Assembly (NCBI GenBank): GCA_902768785.1
Contig: CACXMM010000004.1
Coordinates: forward strand, 1-64,000
Source: an uncultured Prevotellaceae bacterium
GTDB lineage: Bacteria; Bacteroidota; Bacteroidia; Bacteroidales; Bacteroidaceae
DNA length: 64,000 bases
Reading direction: 5' to 3'
Made by a program: the position numbers and the translations under genes. The notes below the pieces were generated by a model. It ran no database searches. It saw only the letters and a list, made by a program, of their open reading frames with translations, and had not been told where the DNA came from. Each line of letters opens with the position of its first letter. The stretch's first letter is position 1. Of this stretch, positions 27,940 to 35,364 are shown in pieces.

Positions 27940-28944
27940 ATGAAAGCAAATTATCTATTCCCAAGCGATTACATGGCAGATCCTGCCGGTAACGTATTCA
28001 ACGGTAAGTTTTATATCTATCCCTCTCACGACATCGAGACCGACCATGCCTTCGACGACGACGGCGGCCATTTCCAGATGCGTGACTACCATGTGCTCCG
28101 TATCGATGGCGATCCCATGGAAGTGGAGGCTACCGACCTGGGTGTGATCCTCGATGTGGATCAGGTGCCCTGGGCCGAAAAGCAGATGTGGGATAATGAT
28201 GTGGTAGAGAAAGACGGTAAGTACTACCTGATTTTCTCAGCAAAGGACTTTGGCGGCGTGTTCCACCTGGGTGTGGCAGTGGCCGACAGTCCTGAAGGTC
28301 CTTTTATCCCGCAGCCCAGTCCTATCCGTGGCAGTGTGAGTATCGACCCCTGCGCCTTCAAGGATGACGACGGACAGATCTACGTGTATTTTGGTGGTCT
28401 GTGGGGTGGACAGCTGCAGTGGTACCGCACGCCTGAGGAATATACCGAGGAAGGTGTGGAGATTGGAAATGCGCCGAGCTTGAAAAAACTGCTCTATACA
28501 CGTCCCGATGCTCCTGCCCTGCCCAGCTTCGTGGCAAAAATGACGGATGATGTGCTCCAGTTTGCTGAGGCTCCCCATGCTGTCGTCATTGTTGACGAGG
28601 AAGGAAAGCCGCTGCGTGCCGATGATCCCCATCGTTTCTTCGAGGCTTCCTGGATGCATAAGTACAATGGAAAGTATTATTTCAGCTACTCTACCGGCGA
28701 CAGCCACTATCTCTGCTATGCCGTGGGTGACAATCCTTACGGACCCTTCACCTATAAGGGAGTGATCCTGGAGCCTGTTGTGGGCTGGACCACCCATCAT
28801 AGTATCGTGGAGTACAAGGGCAAATGGTACCTGCTGCATCATGACTGTGTGCCCAGCAACGACACCACCTGGCTGCGTTCCTTGAAAGTTCTTCCCCTGG
28901 AGTATGATGAGGAGGGAAATATCAAGACCATGGTGAGCGAGTAA
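27940..28944 (+). CDS. Intracellular GH43 glycosidase (beta-xylosidase or arabinofuranosidase type)
   Basis: 334 residues without a signal peptide, so cytoplasmic. Five-bladed propeller features of GH43: YMADPAGNVFNGKFYIYPSHD (catalytic base Asp near residue 13), SIDPCAFKDDDGQIYVYFGG (pKa-modulating Asp near 130), and FEASWMHKYNGKYYFSYS (general acid Glu near 228), then HHSIVEYKGKWYLLHHD. Last gene of the operon and followed by a strong terminator. It would split imported xylo- or arabino-oligosaccharides to pentoses. The exact linkage cannot be told from sequence alone. Confidence 0.9.
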   Translation: MKANYLFPSDYMADPAGNVFNGKFYIYPSHDIETDHAFDDDGGHFQMRDYHVLRIDGDPMEVEATDLGVILDVDQVPWAEKQMWDNDVVEKDGKYYLIFSAKDFGGVFHLGVAVADSPEGPFIPQPSPIRGSVSIDPCAFKDDDGQIYVYFGGLWGGQLQWYRTPEEYTEEGVEIGNAPSLKKLLYTRPDAPALPSFVAKMTDDVLQFAEAPHAVVIVDEEGKPLRADDPHRFFEASWMHKYNGKYYFSYSTGDSHYLCYAVGDNPYGPFTYKGVILEPVVGWTTHHSIVEYKGKWYLLHHDCVPSNDTTWLRSLKVLPLEYDEEGNIKTMVSE

Positions 28945-28967
28945 ACTTACCGCTTGACGAATCTCTT

Positions 28968-28994
28968 GGAGGGTGTACTCACCCTCCTTTTTTT
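28968..28994 (+). terminator. Intrinsic terminator after GH43
   Basis: GGAGGGTG and CACCCTCC form a perfect 8-bp stem with a 4-nt loop, followed by seven T residues, 23 bp past the GH43 stop. Confidence 0.93.
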
Positions 28995-29129
28995 ATACCT
29001 TTTCGTTCCCCCCCATTTGTACAGTGATCCATAATAATTCGCTTTGCACCGTAGTAGGAGATCATGTGCTCCACGTGATAACTGTATAACTGCAAAGTGT
29101 GATCGTGTGTCGAAATAGTGCAGAGGCGT

Positions 29130-29217
29130 TGCGCAAGTTGTGCAACACTTGTGCACAAGTTGTGCAAAGCATCTGCACAAGTTGTGCAGAGCACTTGCAC
29201 AAATTGTACAACCTTTC
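29130..29217. repeat. Array B: four tandem 22-bp units with a 15-bp dyad
   Basis: Units start at 29130, 29152, 29174 and 29196, each exactly 22 bp. The first 15 bp of units 2 and 3 are TGCACAAGTTGTGCA (6-3-6 dyad: TGCACA, AGT, TGTGCA); units 1 and 4 differ by one or two bases. The last 7 bp vary (ACACTTG, AAGCATC, GAGCACT, ACCTTTC). It is in the 430-bp gap between the GH43 terminator and the next gene, about 100 bp before that gene's promoter. 28995-29129 contains nothing else I can name except a dyad near 29061-29079. Confidence 0.85.
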
Positions 29218-29319
29218 TATTCAAGTCGCACCTCTCGGTATCTCATATACTACCTCTCGTCTGAACATTATTTACACAATATCATTGTTTGTTATTCTTC
29301 GTTAATCATCGTCAAAGGA

Positions 29320-29351
29320 TTGTGTACACTTCACGGATTCTCTTATCTTTG
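29320..29351 (+). promoter_or_regulatory. Promoter of the small secreted protein gene
   Basis: TTG (29320-29322), 21 bp, TATCTTTG (29344-29351), 23 bp before the ATG at 29375. Confidence 0.6.
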
Positions 29352-29374
29352 CAAGCAGTTTTCAAGATCAGAGG

Positions 29375-29962
29375 ATGACAAAGACGTTCCTATATCATGA
29401 GGTGAAGAGAGCGGGTGCCATGCGATGGATGGTGCTCCTTTTGCTGGTGCATGCCACGGCGGCTCAGGCACAGGAGAAGGATTCCGTGGCTCAGACAACA
29501 GATTCTTTAGCGCAGCGGAAGCCTCGTGAGCGCGTCATCTGGGTGGCTGATATCGAGTCGAAACGTCCTTTGAAGAATGTGATGGTGCGGTTGGATCGCC
29601 GTGAGGAAGTGGTGAAGACGGAATGGGGCGGACGATTTGTGTTGAAGAATGATAGTTTTCAGACCATTACCTTCATTCATCCGAGTTATCTCACACGTGT
29701 CATCGACAAGAAGGAGGGTGTGCCCGATACGATCTTTCTGTTGCCTTCCGGACAGCAGTTGGCAGAGGTGGTGGTACTGGGCAAGGCACCGAAGATGGTG
29801 GTTTCTACAGAGGATGTACGCAAGTATGCTGCTGAAAACTACACGCCTTCGGGCAATGGGGGCGTATCCGTTTCCTTTGATTTCTTCAGTATGTTTGACT
29901 TCAAGGGTCGGAAGCACCGCAAACGGGCGAAGAAGATGAAGGAGATCATGGAAAAATATTGA
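29375..29962 (+). CDS. Exported protein with a carboxypeptidase-regulatory-like domain, function unknown
   Basis: 195 residues. The hydrophobic core MVLLLLVHATAAQAQ is a signal peptide; translation may start at 29375 or at the in-frame ATG at 29420 (MRWMVLL), which gives a more usual signal peptide. Residues about 50-130 resemble the beta-sandwich pre-domain found on SusC and peptidases (IESKRPLKNVMVRLDRRE... FVLKNDSFQTITFIHPSY). The C-terminus is strongly basic (RKHRKRAKKMKEIMEKY). It stands alone with its own promoter. No enzyme motif is seen. It could be a periplasmic anchor or scaffold protein. Confidence 0.75.
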   Translation: MTKTFLYHEVKRAGAMRWMVLLLLVHATAAQAQEKDSVAQTTDSLAQRKPRERVIWVADIESKRPLKNVMVRLDRREEVVKTEWGGRFVLKNDSFQTITFIHPSYLTRVIDKKEGVPDTIFLLPSGQQLAEVVVLGKAPKMVVSTEDVRKYAAENYTPSGNGGVSVSFDFFSMFDFKGRKHRKRAKKMKEIMEKY

Positions 29963-29999
29963 GAGATGAAAGATTATGGTGCTCTTCGATGGGGCGTGA

Positions 30000-30731
30000 T
30001 TACTCTCCTTTCCACGTTTCTTTCATCACCCCCAATGATTTCAGTTCTGGGAAATTCGGCACATGCAGTCGGTAGTAGGTAATGAGCACGTCGATGATGC
30101 GGTTGCGGTCATCGTGACTCATTTTGAACAGGTGCATCGACTCATAGTTCATGCGCATGAGGATTCCGATTTTCCCTGAATCCTCTTGGTTGAGAAAATC
30201 GGGATGGAGGGGTGCCTGTAGGGTGAATGAGGCAGCACGCATATCGAAGTAGGCCCCCGGACTGTAATCCTCGATAAAGGGGAAGAAGCCGATGAAGCGG
30301 CTCAGGCGCATCATGAACACCAGGTGGAAATTGGCAAAAGACTCCATGCAGCCGTCGAGCCATTGGATGCTGTGCTCGATGTAGGCGAAGAGTGTGGGGT
30401 TCTGTTGCTCATCACGGGTGCTGTAGTGGATGAACTCCGCGAGGAACAGGGCGATGCTGAGCTTGTAGGGGTCGAAGGGGATACTGGTAAAAGGGAAGGC
30501 AATGTGGGCATCTCTCAGGTGCTGAAGCTGCGCCTTAGGACGGATATCCAGCTCCACTTCGAGGATGTTCAGGGGCTGGAAATACTGTTTCTTCAGCTTC
30601 CCCTTCTGCGTCTTGGGAATGTGAATGACGACAGACACGCGTCCGTCGCTCTCGGTAAGCAGGTCGATGATCATTTTCTGCTCTCCGTATTTCAAATTCC
30701 TCAGTACAATTGCTTTTGTTTTTGTCAGCAT
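30000..30731 (-). CDS. recO: DNA repair protein RecO
   Basis: 243 residues from ATG 30731; the frame also has an ATG at 30740, but that codon overlaps the apparent -7 element. N-terminal OB-fold (MLTKTKAIVLRNLKYGEQKMIIDLLTES) followed by the helical bundle; no clear zinc-finger cysteines, as usual in Bacteroidota RecO. RecO works with RecF and RecR to load RecA on SSB-coated single-stranded DNA. It is convergent with the preceding gene and divergent from tRNA-Glu. Confidence 0.92.
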   Translation of the reverse strand: MLTKTKAIVLRNLKYGEQKMIIDLLTESDGRVSVVIHIPKTQKGKLKKQYFQPLNILEVELDIRPKAQLQHLRDAHIAFPFTSIPFDPYKLSIALFLAEFIHYSTRDEQQNPTLFAYIEHSIQWLDGCMESFANFHLVFMMRLSRFIGFFPFIEDYSPGAYFDMRAASFTLQAPLHPDFLNQEDSGKIGILMRMNYESMHLFKMSHDDRNRIIDVLITYYRLHVPNFPELKSLGVMKETWKGE

Positions 30732-30737
30732 ACGCTG

Positions 30738-30769
30738 CAAAAGTAGTAAATTTCATGTGATTAGAGAAA
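30738..30769 (-). promoter_or_regulatory. Promoter of recO, close to the start codon
   Basis: TACTTTTG on the minus strand (30745-30738) is only about 7 bp before the ATG at 30731; TTTC stands 20 bp further out (30769-30766). If used, the recO message would be leaderless or nearly so. Confidence 0.45.
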
Positions 30770-30784
30770 AAATCGGTGATAAAA

Positions 30785-30816
30785 TTTGCAGGATTGAAAG
30801 AAAACCTCTAACTTTG
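30785..30816 (+). promoter_or_regulatory. Promoter of tRNA-Glu (and probably rpsT)
   Basis: TTTG (30785-30788), 20 bp, TAACTTTG (30809-30816): full consensus, 20 bp before the tRNA. No TAnnTTTG occurs between the tRNA and rpsT. Confidence 0.78.
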
Positions 30817-30835
30817 CACCCGCTTTAGCGCAAAT

Positions 30836-30910
30836 GGTCCCTTCGTCTATCGGTTAGGACGAGAGATTTTCATTCTCTAAAGAGGAGTTCGACTCTCCTA
30901 GGGACTACCA
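30836..30910 (+). tRNA. tRNA-Glu, anticodon TTC
   Basis: 75 nt with encoded CCA. Acceptor GGTCCCT pairs with AGGGACT (first pair G-U), D-arm with TAGCC-like CGGTTAGGAC, anticodon stem AGAGA/TCTCT around the loop TTTTCAT (anticodon TTC), and T-arm AGGAG-TTCGACT-CTCCT. All arms fold normally. Confidence 0.96.
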
Positions 30911-31072
30911 ACGATCTGTCATCGCGCAGCGATGCGCAAGCAGGAGATTCCCACGTGGTGCTTCTGTGGAAGGTGGCAGAAGGCTCGAAAGGGTCTGCCA
31001 GGGCAGTGGAGACACATAAGACCCACAGCTAGTGAAAATGGAAGAATTTAAAAATTTAAACAATTAAAAGAA
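30911..31072 (+). promoter_or_regulatory. Untranslated stretch between tRNA-Glu and rpsT, probable structured leader
   Basis: 162 nt without a promoter, open frame or terminator. It can form ATCGC-GCA-GCGAT (30921-30933) and a GGCAGA/TCTGCC stem (30975-30980 with 30994-30999) and is G-rich compared with other intergenic DNA here. Ribosomal protein genes often have autoregulatory leaders; S20 autoregulation is known in other bacteria. Whether this is such a leader is inference. Confidence 0.4.
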
Positions 31073-31327
31073 ATGGCAAATCACAAATCATCGATTAAGC
31101 GAATTCGTCAGACGAAGAAAAGAACCCTGCACAACAGGTATTATGCTAAGACCATGCGTAACGCAGTACGTAAGCTGCGTGCCATGACCGACAAGGATGA
31201 GGCTGTTAAGCTGTACCCGAGCGTACAGAAAATGCTGGATAAACTGGCTAAGACCAACGTGATCCACAAGAACAAGGCAGCTAACTTGAAGTCAAGTCTC
31301 TGCAAGCACATCAGCAAGCTGGGATAA
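31073..31327 (+). CDS. rpsT: 30S ribosomal protein S20
   Basis: 84 residues, full length. [26 protein letters not shown] is the typical basic S20 N-terminus, followed by the helical bundle ending in [10 protein letters not shown]20 binds 16S rRNA early in 30S assembly. Likely made from the tRNA-Glu promoter and closed by a strong terminator 24 bp downstream. Confidence 0.97.
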   Translation: MANHKSSIKRIRQTKKRTLHNRYYAKTMRNAVRKLRAMTDKDEAVKLYPSVQKMLDKLAKTNVIHKNKAANLKSSLCKHISKLG

Positions 31328-31350
31328 TCATCACTCAAGATAGATTCCCG

Positions 31351-31383
31351 AGAGCCGCAATCCTATGATTGCGGCTCTTTTTG
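31351..31383 (+). terminator. Intrinsic terminator of rpsT
   Basis: AGAGCCGCAATC and GATTGCGGCTCT form a perfect 12-bp stem with a 4-nt loop, followed by a T run. Confidence 0.95.
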
Positions 31384-31406
31384 TGGTTTTTTAGCAGATA
31401 AAAGGT

Positions 31407-31436
31407 ATTGTAATTCGTGGATTTTTTGTACCTTTG
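31407..31436 (+). promoter_or_regulatory. Promoter of gyrB
   Basis: ATTG (31407-31410), 18 bp, TACCTTTG (31429-31436), 24 bp before the ATG at 31461. The -7 element overlaps the first in-frame ATG at 31434, which argues for the later start. Confidence 0.6.
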
Positions 31437-31460
31437 TATCCAAATTGTAAAAGACGAGAA

Positions 31461-33434
31461 ATGACAGAAATACAGAATCAAGAACAACAGAACTATTCTG
31501 CGAGTAATATTCAGGTCTTGGAGGGCCTGGAGGCAGTGCGCAAACGCCCTGCCATGTATATTGGTGACATCAGTGAAAAGGGTCTGCACCATTTGGTGAA
31601 CGAAACAGTTGACAACTCCATCGATGAGGCGATGGCAGGTTTCTGTACCCATATAGAAGTAACGATCAACGAAGATAATTCCATTACTGTTCAGGACAAT
31701 GGCCGTGGTATTCCCGTGGATGAGCACGAGAAGATGCACAAGTCGGCTTTGGAGGTGGTGATGACCGTGCTCCATGCCGGTGGTAAGTTCGACAAGGGCT
31801 CTTACAAAGTGTCCGGTGGTCTGCACGGTGTGGGTGTGAGTTGTGTGAACGCCCTTTCGTCACACATGCTCTCACAGGTCTATCGCGATGGTAAGATCTA
31901 CCAGCAGGAATACGAGAAGGGTAAGCCTTTGTATTCGGTGAAGGTGGTGGGTGAGACTGAACTGCGCGGTACCCGTCAGCAGTTCTGGCCCGATGCTTCC
32001 ATCTTTACTACTACCGTTTATCAGTGGGACATCATTGCCCGTCGTATGCGGGAACTGGCATTCCTGAATGCCGGTATCACCATTACGCTGACCGACCTGC
32101 GTCCTGATGAGGAGGGAAAAACCAAGCAGGAGGTGTTCCATGCCAAAGAGGGTCTGAAGGAGTTTGTGCGCTATGTGGACCGCCACCGTACGCATCTCTT
32201 CGATGATGTGATCTACCTGAAGACCGAGAAGCAGGGTATCCCCATCGAGGTAGCCGTGATGTACAACACCGACTATAGCGAGAATATCCATTCGTACGTG
32301 AATAACATCAATACCATTGAGGGTGGTACCCACCTGACAGGTTTCCGTATGGCACTCACCCGTACGCTGAAGAACTATGCCGATAACGACCCCGCCATCT
32401 CGAAGCAGATCGAGAAGGCGAAGATCGAGATTGCTGGAGAGGACTTTCGCGAGGGTCTTACCGCTGTGATTTCCATCAAGGTGGCAGAGCCGCAGTTCGA
32501 AGGACAGACCAAAACGAAGCTGGGTAACAGTGAGGTGGCCGGTGCCGTGCAACAGGCAGTGGGTGAGGCTTTGGCCAACTATTTGGAGGAGCATCCGAAA
32601 GAGGCCAAGCAGATCTGTGACAAGGTGATTCTCGCTGCCACTGCACGTATCGCAGCCCGTAAGGCTCGTGAGAGTGTGCAGCGCAAGAATCCGATGAGCG
32701 GTGGTGGTCTGCCAGGTAAGTTAGCTGACTGTTCCAATAAGGATCCGAAGGATTGTGAGATTTTCCTTGTGGAGGGTGACTCTGCCGGTGGATCGGCTAA
32801 GCAAGGTCGTGACCGTTATACGCAGGCGATCCTGCCGTTGCGAGGAAAGATCCTGAATGTGGAGAAGGTACAGTGGCACCGTGTGTTCGAGGCTGAATCG
32901 GTGATGAATATCATCCAGAGTATCGGCGTGCGCTTCGGTGTGGATGGCGAAGGCGACCGTGAGGCGAATATCGACAAGCTGCGCTACGACAAGATTATTA
33001 TCATGACCGATGCCGATGTCGATGGCTCGCACATCGACACGCTGATCATGACACTATTCTACCGCTTCATGCCGAAGGTGATTCAGGAAGGTCATCTGTA
33101 TATCGCTACACCACCTCTTTACAAGTGTACGTATAAGAAGGTGAGCGAGTACTGCTATACCGAACAGCAGCGACAGGCTTTCATTGATAAGTATGTGGCA
33201 GGCGATGAGAACAGTTCTGCCCTCCACACCCAGCGCTACAAAGGTTTGGGAGAGATGAACCCCGAGCAGTTGTGGGAGACCACCATGGATCCTTCCACTC
33301 GTCTGCTCAAGCAGGTGTCCATCGAAAATGCCGCCGAGGCGGATGAGATCTTCTCCATGCTGATGGGCGACGATGTGGAGCCGCGACGTGAGTTCATCGA
33401 GAAGAACGCCACCTATGCGAACATCGATGCATAA
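31461..33434 (+). CDS. gyrB: DNA gyrase subunit B
   Basis: 657 residues from ATG 31461. GHKL ATPase domain with EGLEAVRKRPAMYIGD, DNSIDEAMAG, GRGIPVD and GGLHGVGVSCVNALS; transducer domain; TOPRIM with EGDSAGGSAKQGRDR and MTDADVDGSHID; C-terminal QRYKGLGEMNPEQLWETTMDP. The pattern and length favour GyrB over ParE. With GyrA (not here) it introduces negative supercoils. The following regulator gene starts one base after its stop and may be co-transcribed. Confidence 0.96.
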   Translation: MTEIQNQEQQNYSASNIQVLEGLEAVRKRPAMYIGDISEKGLHHLVNETVDNSIDEAMAGFCTHIEVTINEDNSITVQDNGRGIPVDEHEKMHKSALEVVMTVLHAGGKFDKGSYKVSGGLHGVGVSCVNALSSHMLSQVYRDGKIYQQEYEKGKPLYSVKVVGETELRGTRQQFWPDASIFTTTVYQWDIIARRMRELAFLNAGITITLTDLRPDEEGKTKQEVFHAKEGLKEFVRYVDRHRTHLFDDVIYLKTEKQGIPIEVAVMYNTDYSENIHSYVNNINTIEGGTHLTGFRMALTRTLKNYADNDPAISKQIEKAKIEIAGEDFREGLTAVISIKVAEPQFEGQTKTKLGNSEVAGAVQQAVGEALANYLEEHPKEAKQICDKVILAATARIAARKARESVQRKNPMSGGGLPGKLADCSNKDPKDCEIFLVEGDSAGGSAKQGRDRYTQAILPLRGKILNVEKVQWHRVFEAESVMNIIQSIGVRFGVDGEGDREANIDKLRYDKIIIMTDADVDGSHIDTLIMTLFYRFMPKVIQEGHLYIATPPLYKCTYKKVSEYCYTEQQRQAFIDKYVAGDENSSALHTQRYKGLGEMNPEQLWETTMDPSTRLLKQVSIENAAEADEIFSMLMGDDVEPRREFIEKNATYANIDA

Positions 33435-33435
33435 C

Positions 33436-34278
33436 ATGTTTCTTCAGACAAGGGCATTTCCTTCGGGATATGCCCTTGTTTGTTTTTTTACCCTTTTCAT
33501 TATTGCCTGTTCACACCCCAAGGATGAGCAGGAACGACAGATAGTGGAAGCACGACGGCTGATGTATCAATATCCCGACAGTGCCTTGAAGTTGTTCCTG
33601 CAGGTTCCCGATAGTACTTTCTCTGCTGTTGGGATGGAAGATGCCGAGCTACAGACGATTTATGTGTTCTGTGCCGACCAGCTCTTGGAGCAGAGACATC
33701 CCCAGGAGGCGAAGAGGTGGTTAGACAAGGTGGTGGATGGGCAGCGCAAAGAATACCAACAGCGATTAGATGAGAAACGAGGTGCCTTGTACCGCACGTC
33801 GGGTTCTCCCTATTCCCATCCTGTCTATTGGGGAATGTTGGTTGTCCTGGCTGGTCTTCTTGCCGGTGTCTTGATCTATGAGAGAAAGGAACGTCAGGTG
33901 AAAGACCTGCATTCTTCCGTACAGAACCAGTCGGAGGAGATTTCCTTACTGACAGATCAGATTCATCACTTGAGGAATACCACGAACGAGCAGTTAGGAC
34001 GGGGACGACAGTGGATGGAGCGGTTGGAGCAGGGTGAACCTTTGAAGAATATCTCCATCGAGGACGAGCAGTGCTTCGTTGACTATTATGCCTTTGTTCA
34101 CCCGGAGGACTTCCAACGGATCATCCAGCCTTTCCGTAGTCTTTCCCTTCGCCACACCACTTATCTGATTCTCTCGGAGATGGGCTACTCCGATAAGGAT
34201 ATTCAGCGCATTCTTCTTGTCAAAAGCAGCACTATCCGAAACTATCGTCTGCGGATGAACAAGAACAAACGGGTCTGA
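33436..34278 (+). CDS. Small membrane-anchored regulator with C-terminal LuxR-like helix-turn-helix
   Basis: 280 residues if started at ATG 33436 right after gyrB (an ATG at 33427 would overlap by 8 bp). N-terminal signal with lipobox-like FIIAC, a short periplasmic helical part (about 26-110, with PDSALKLFLQVPDS resembling one TPR), a transmembrane span (VYWGMLVVLAGLLAGVLIY, about 138-156), a coiled-coil (about 160-205), and a C-terminal domain with LSLRHTTYLILSEMGYSDKDIQRILLVKSSTIRNYRLRMNK, a LuxR/FixJ-type HTH. It resembles Bacteroidota TPR-TM-HTH regulators but lacks most of the TPR array. Target unknown. Confidence 0.72.
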   Translation: MFLQTRAFPSGYALVCFFTLFIIACSHPKDEQERQIVEARRLMYQYPDSALKLFLQVPDSTFSAVGMEDAELQTIYVFCADQLLEQRHPQEAKRWLDKVVDGQRKEYQQRLDEKRGALYRTSGSPYSHPVYWGMLVVLAGLLAGVLIYERKERQVKDLHSSVQNQSEEISLLTDQIHHLRNTTNEQLGRGRQWMERLEQGEPLKNISIEDEQCFVDYYAFVHPEDFQRIIQPFRSLSLRHTTYLILSEMGYSDKDIQRILLVKSSTIRNYRLRMNKNKRV

Positions 34279-34394
34279 CAAACGTCGCACTTGATGCTCT
34301 GTCTCTTATGATGAGAATCATATAAATGCTTTATTATCAATTATTTGATACACCATTCCTGCTGCGACACCCCTTGAAAATAAATCCTTTGTGA

Positions 34395-34426
34395 TTTGGA
34401 GGGGACGTTTTTTGTTGCTAAGTTTG
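34395..34426 (+). promoter_or_regulatory. Promoter of the small membrane protein pair
   Basis: TTTG (34395-34398), 20 bp, TAAGTTTG (34419-34426), 27 bp before the ATG at 34454. Confidence 0.75.
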
Positions 34427-34453
34427 CAGCATCAAACAATCAAGCATTCGAAT

Positions 34454-34867
34454 ATGGAAAAGAAAAAGTATCTGATCGCGTTCTTTGCTTCATGGGCTGT
34501 GATGATGCTGTCGTGCCTGCTGTCTGCACCGGGCAAAGATGAAGTTGGACGCACCTTTACTGACAGTATTTGTTTTTATGTGATGGTCACCTTATTGCTA
34601 CGGCAGTATGCGACCGACGGAAAAAAGATCTGGCAGCTAACAGCCGTGACCGTTGCTGGATTCCTTGTACTGATGTCACCCTTGTATCTGGATTTCACAC
34701 ATGAGTATTTCGCTCAGGCTGACATGGCGGTTATCTTGTCCGCCATGATCCTTGCAGCTGTCAATTTCAAGACACGCCGCCTCTCCGTGTTTCTTTTGTC
34801 GCTTATCGTGATGATCTTACTCAATACTTATTGTGTGCATGCGTGGATACAATTCGTTAAACCCTAA
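34454..34867 (+). CDS. Small four-span membrane protein, function unknown
   Basis: 137 residues from ATG 34454 (the frame opens earlier, but the promoter lies inside that part). Four hydrophobic segments: about 7-25, 38-55 with TLLLRQY, 66-82 and 92-135 split by FKTRRLSV. Ends in ILLNTYCVHAWIQFVKP. The 12-bp spacing to the next gene and a similar ending in that protein (LFFNTLGHDVWISMVGH) suggest the two are diverged duplicates that act together. I cannot assign a family. Confidence 0.7.
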   Translation: MEKKKYLIAFFASWAVMMLSCLLSAPGKDEVGRTFTDSICFYVMVTLLLRQYATDGKKIWQLTAVTVAGFLVLMSPLYLDFTHEYFAQADMAVILSAMILAAVNFKTRRLSVFLLSLIVMILLNTYCVHAWIQFVKP

Positions 34868-34879
34868 CCTTTAAGATAA

Positions 34880-35287
34880 ATGAAAACAAGTAAGTATTTG
34901 ATTGTAGCTATCGCTACCGCCCTTCTCTATCTCATGACCTGCTGGACCACCAGTCTCTCCTTAATCCTTACCGGTTGGGTAGCCTCTTTCTGCTTCGCTG
35001 TGTTTACCTGGTTTGTCTTACAGTGGCTAAAGCCATCGGTGTCGGAGGGAATCATGGTCATCATGGATATGATGGTTGTCCTGCTCGTGGTGTCGCTTGT
35101 CTTTGTCTTTGTAGTATGGAGAAACTTCCTTCCGATGTTCCCAGCGGTACTGGCCATGATAGCAGCCTCGCTGACGGCTGTGGTTTACTGGAACAGACAT
35201 GTTGCAGAGGTGGTGCTGGCTCTGCTCATTCTCTTGTTCTTTAATACGCTTGGTCACGACGTATGGATTAGCATGGTAGGTCATTAA
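34880..35287 (+). CDS. Small four-span membrane protein, likely paralogue of the preceding one
   Basis: 135 residues, four hydrophobic spans separated by very short loops (SLSLILTGWVASFCFAVFTWF, IMVIMDMMVVLLVVSLVFVFVV and others). The C-terminal NT-x-x-H-x-W-I pattern matches the previous protein. No catalytic or binding motif. Same operon; expressed from the promoter at 34395. Confidence 0.7.
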   Translation: MKTSKYLIVAIATALLYLMTCWTTSLSLILTGWVASFCFAVFTWFVLQWLKPSVSEGIMVIMDMMVVLLVVSLVFVFVVWRNFLPMFPAVLAMIAASLTAVVYWNRHVAEVVLALLILLFFNTLGHDVWISMVGH

Positions 35288-35310
35288 AGCGCATTTTATA
35301 CGATGAAAGG

Positions 35311-35341
35311 TTTGCTATATCACAAAAAAACACTATATTTG
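35311..35341 (+). promoter_or_regulatory. Promoter of the GH95/AraC operon
   Basis: TTTG (35311-35314), 19 bp, TATATTTG (35334-35341). Full consensus. The ATG of GH95 is 24 bp downstream. Confidence 0.75.
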
Positions 35342-35357
35342 CAAGAAAAATATAGTG
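35331..35357. promoter_or_regulatory. Inverted repeat over the -7 element: operator candidate
   Basis: CACTATATTT (35331-35340) and AAATATAGTG (35348-35357) are perfect 10-bp arms 7 bp apart. The left arm covers the -7 box and the right arm lies at the 5' end of the transcript. It may be a repressor site or an RNA stem. Confidence 0.5.
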
Positions 35358-35364
35358 GATAGTG

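Noticed and set aside
29061-29079. Dyad ATCATGTG-CTC-CACGTGAT as a further array B unit
   Set aside because: Spacing to the array is near three periods, but the sequence between has no recognisable units.
31434-31460. Earlier start for gyrB
   Set aside because: The ATG at 31434 overlaps the -7 element and adds residues not typical of GyrB.
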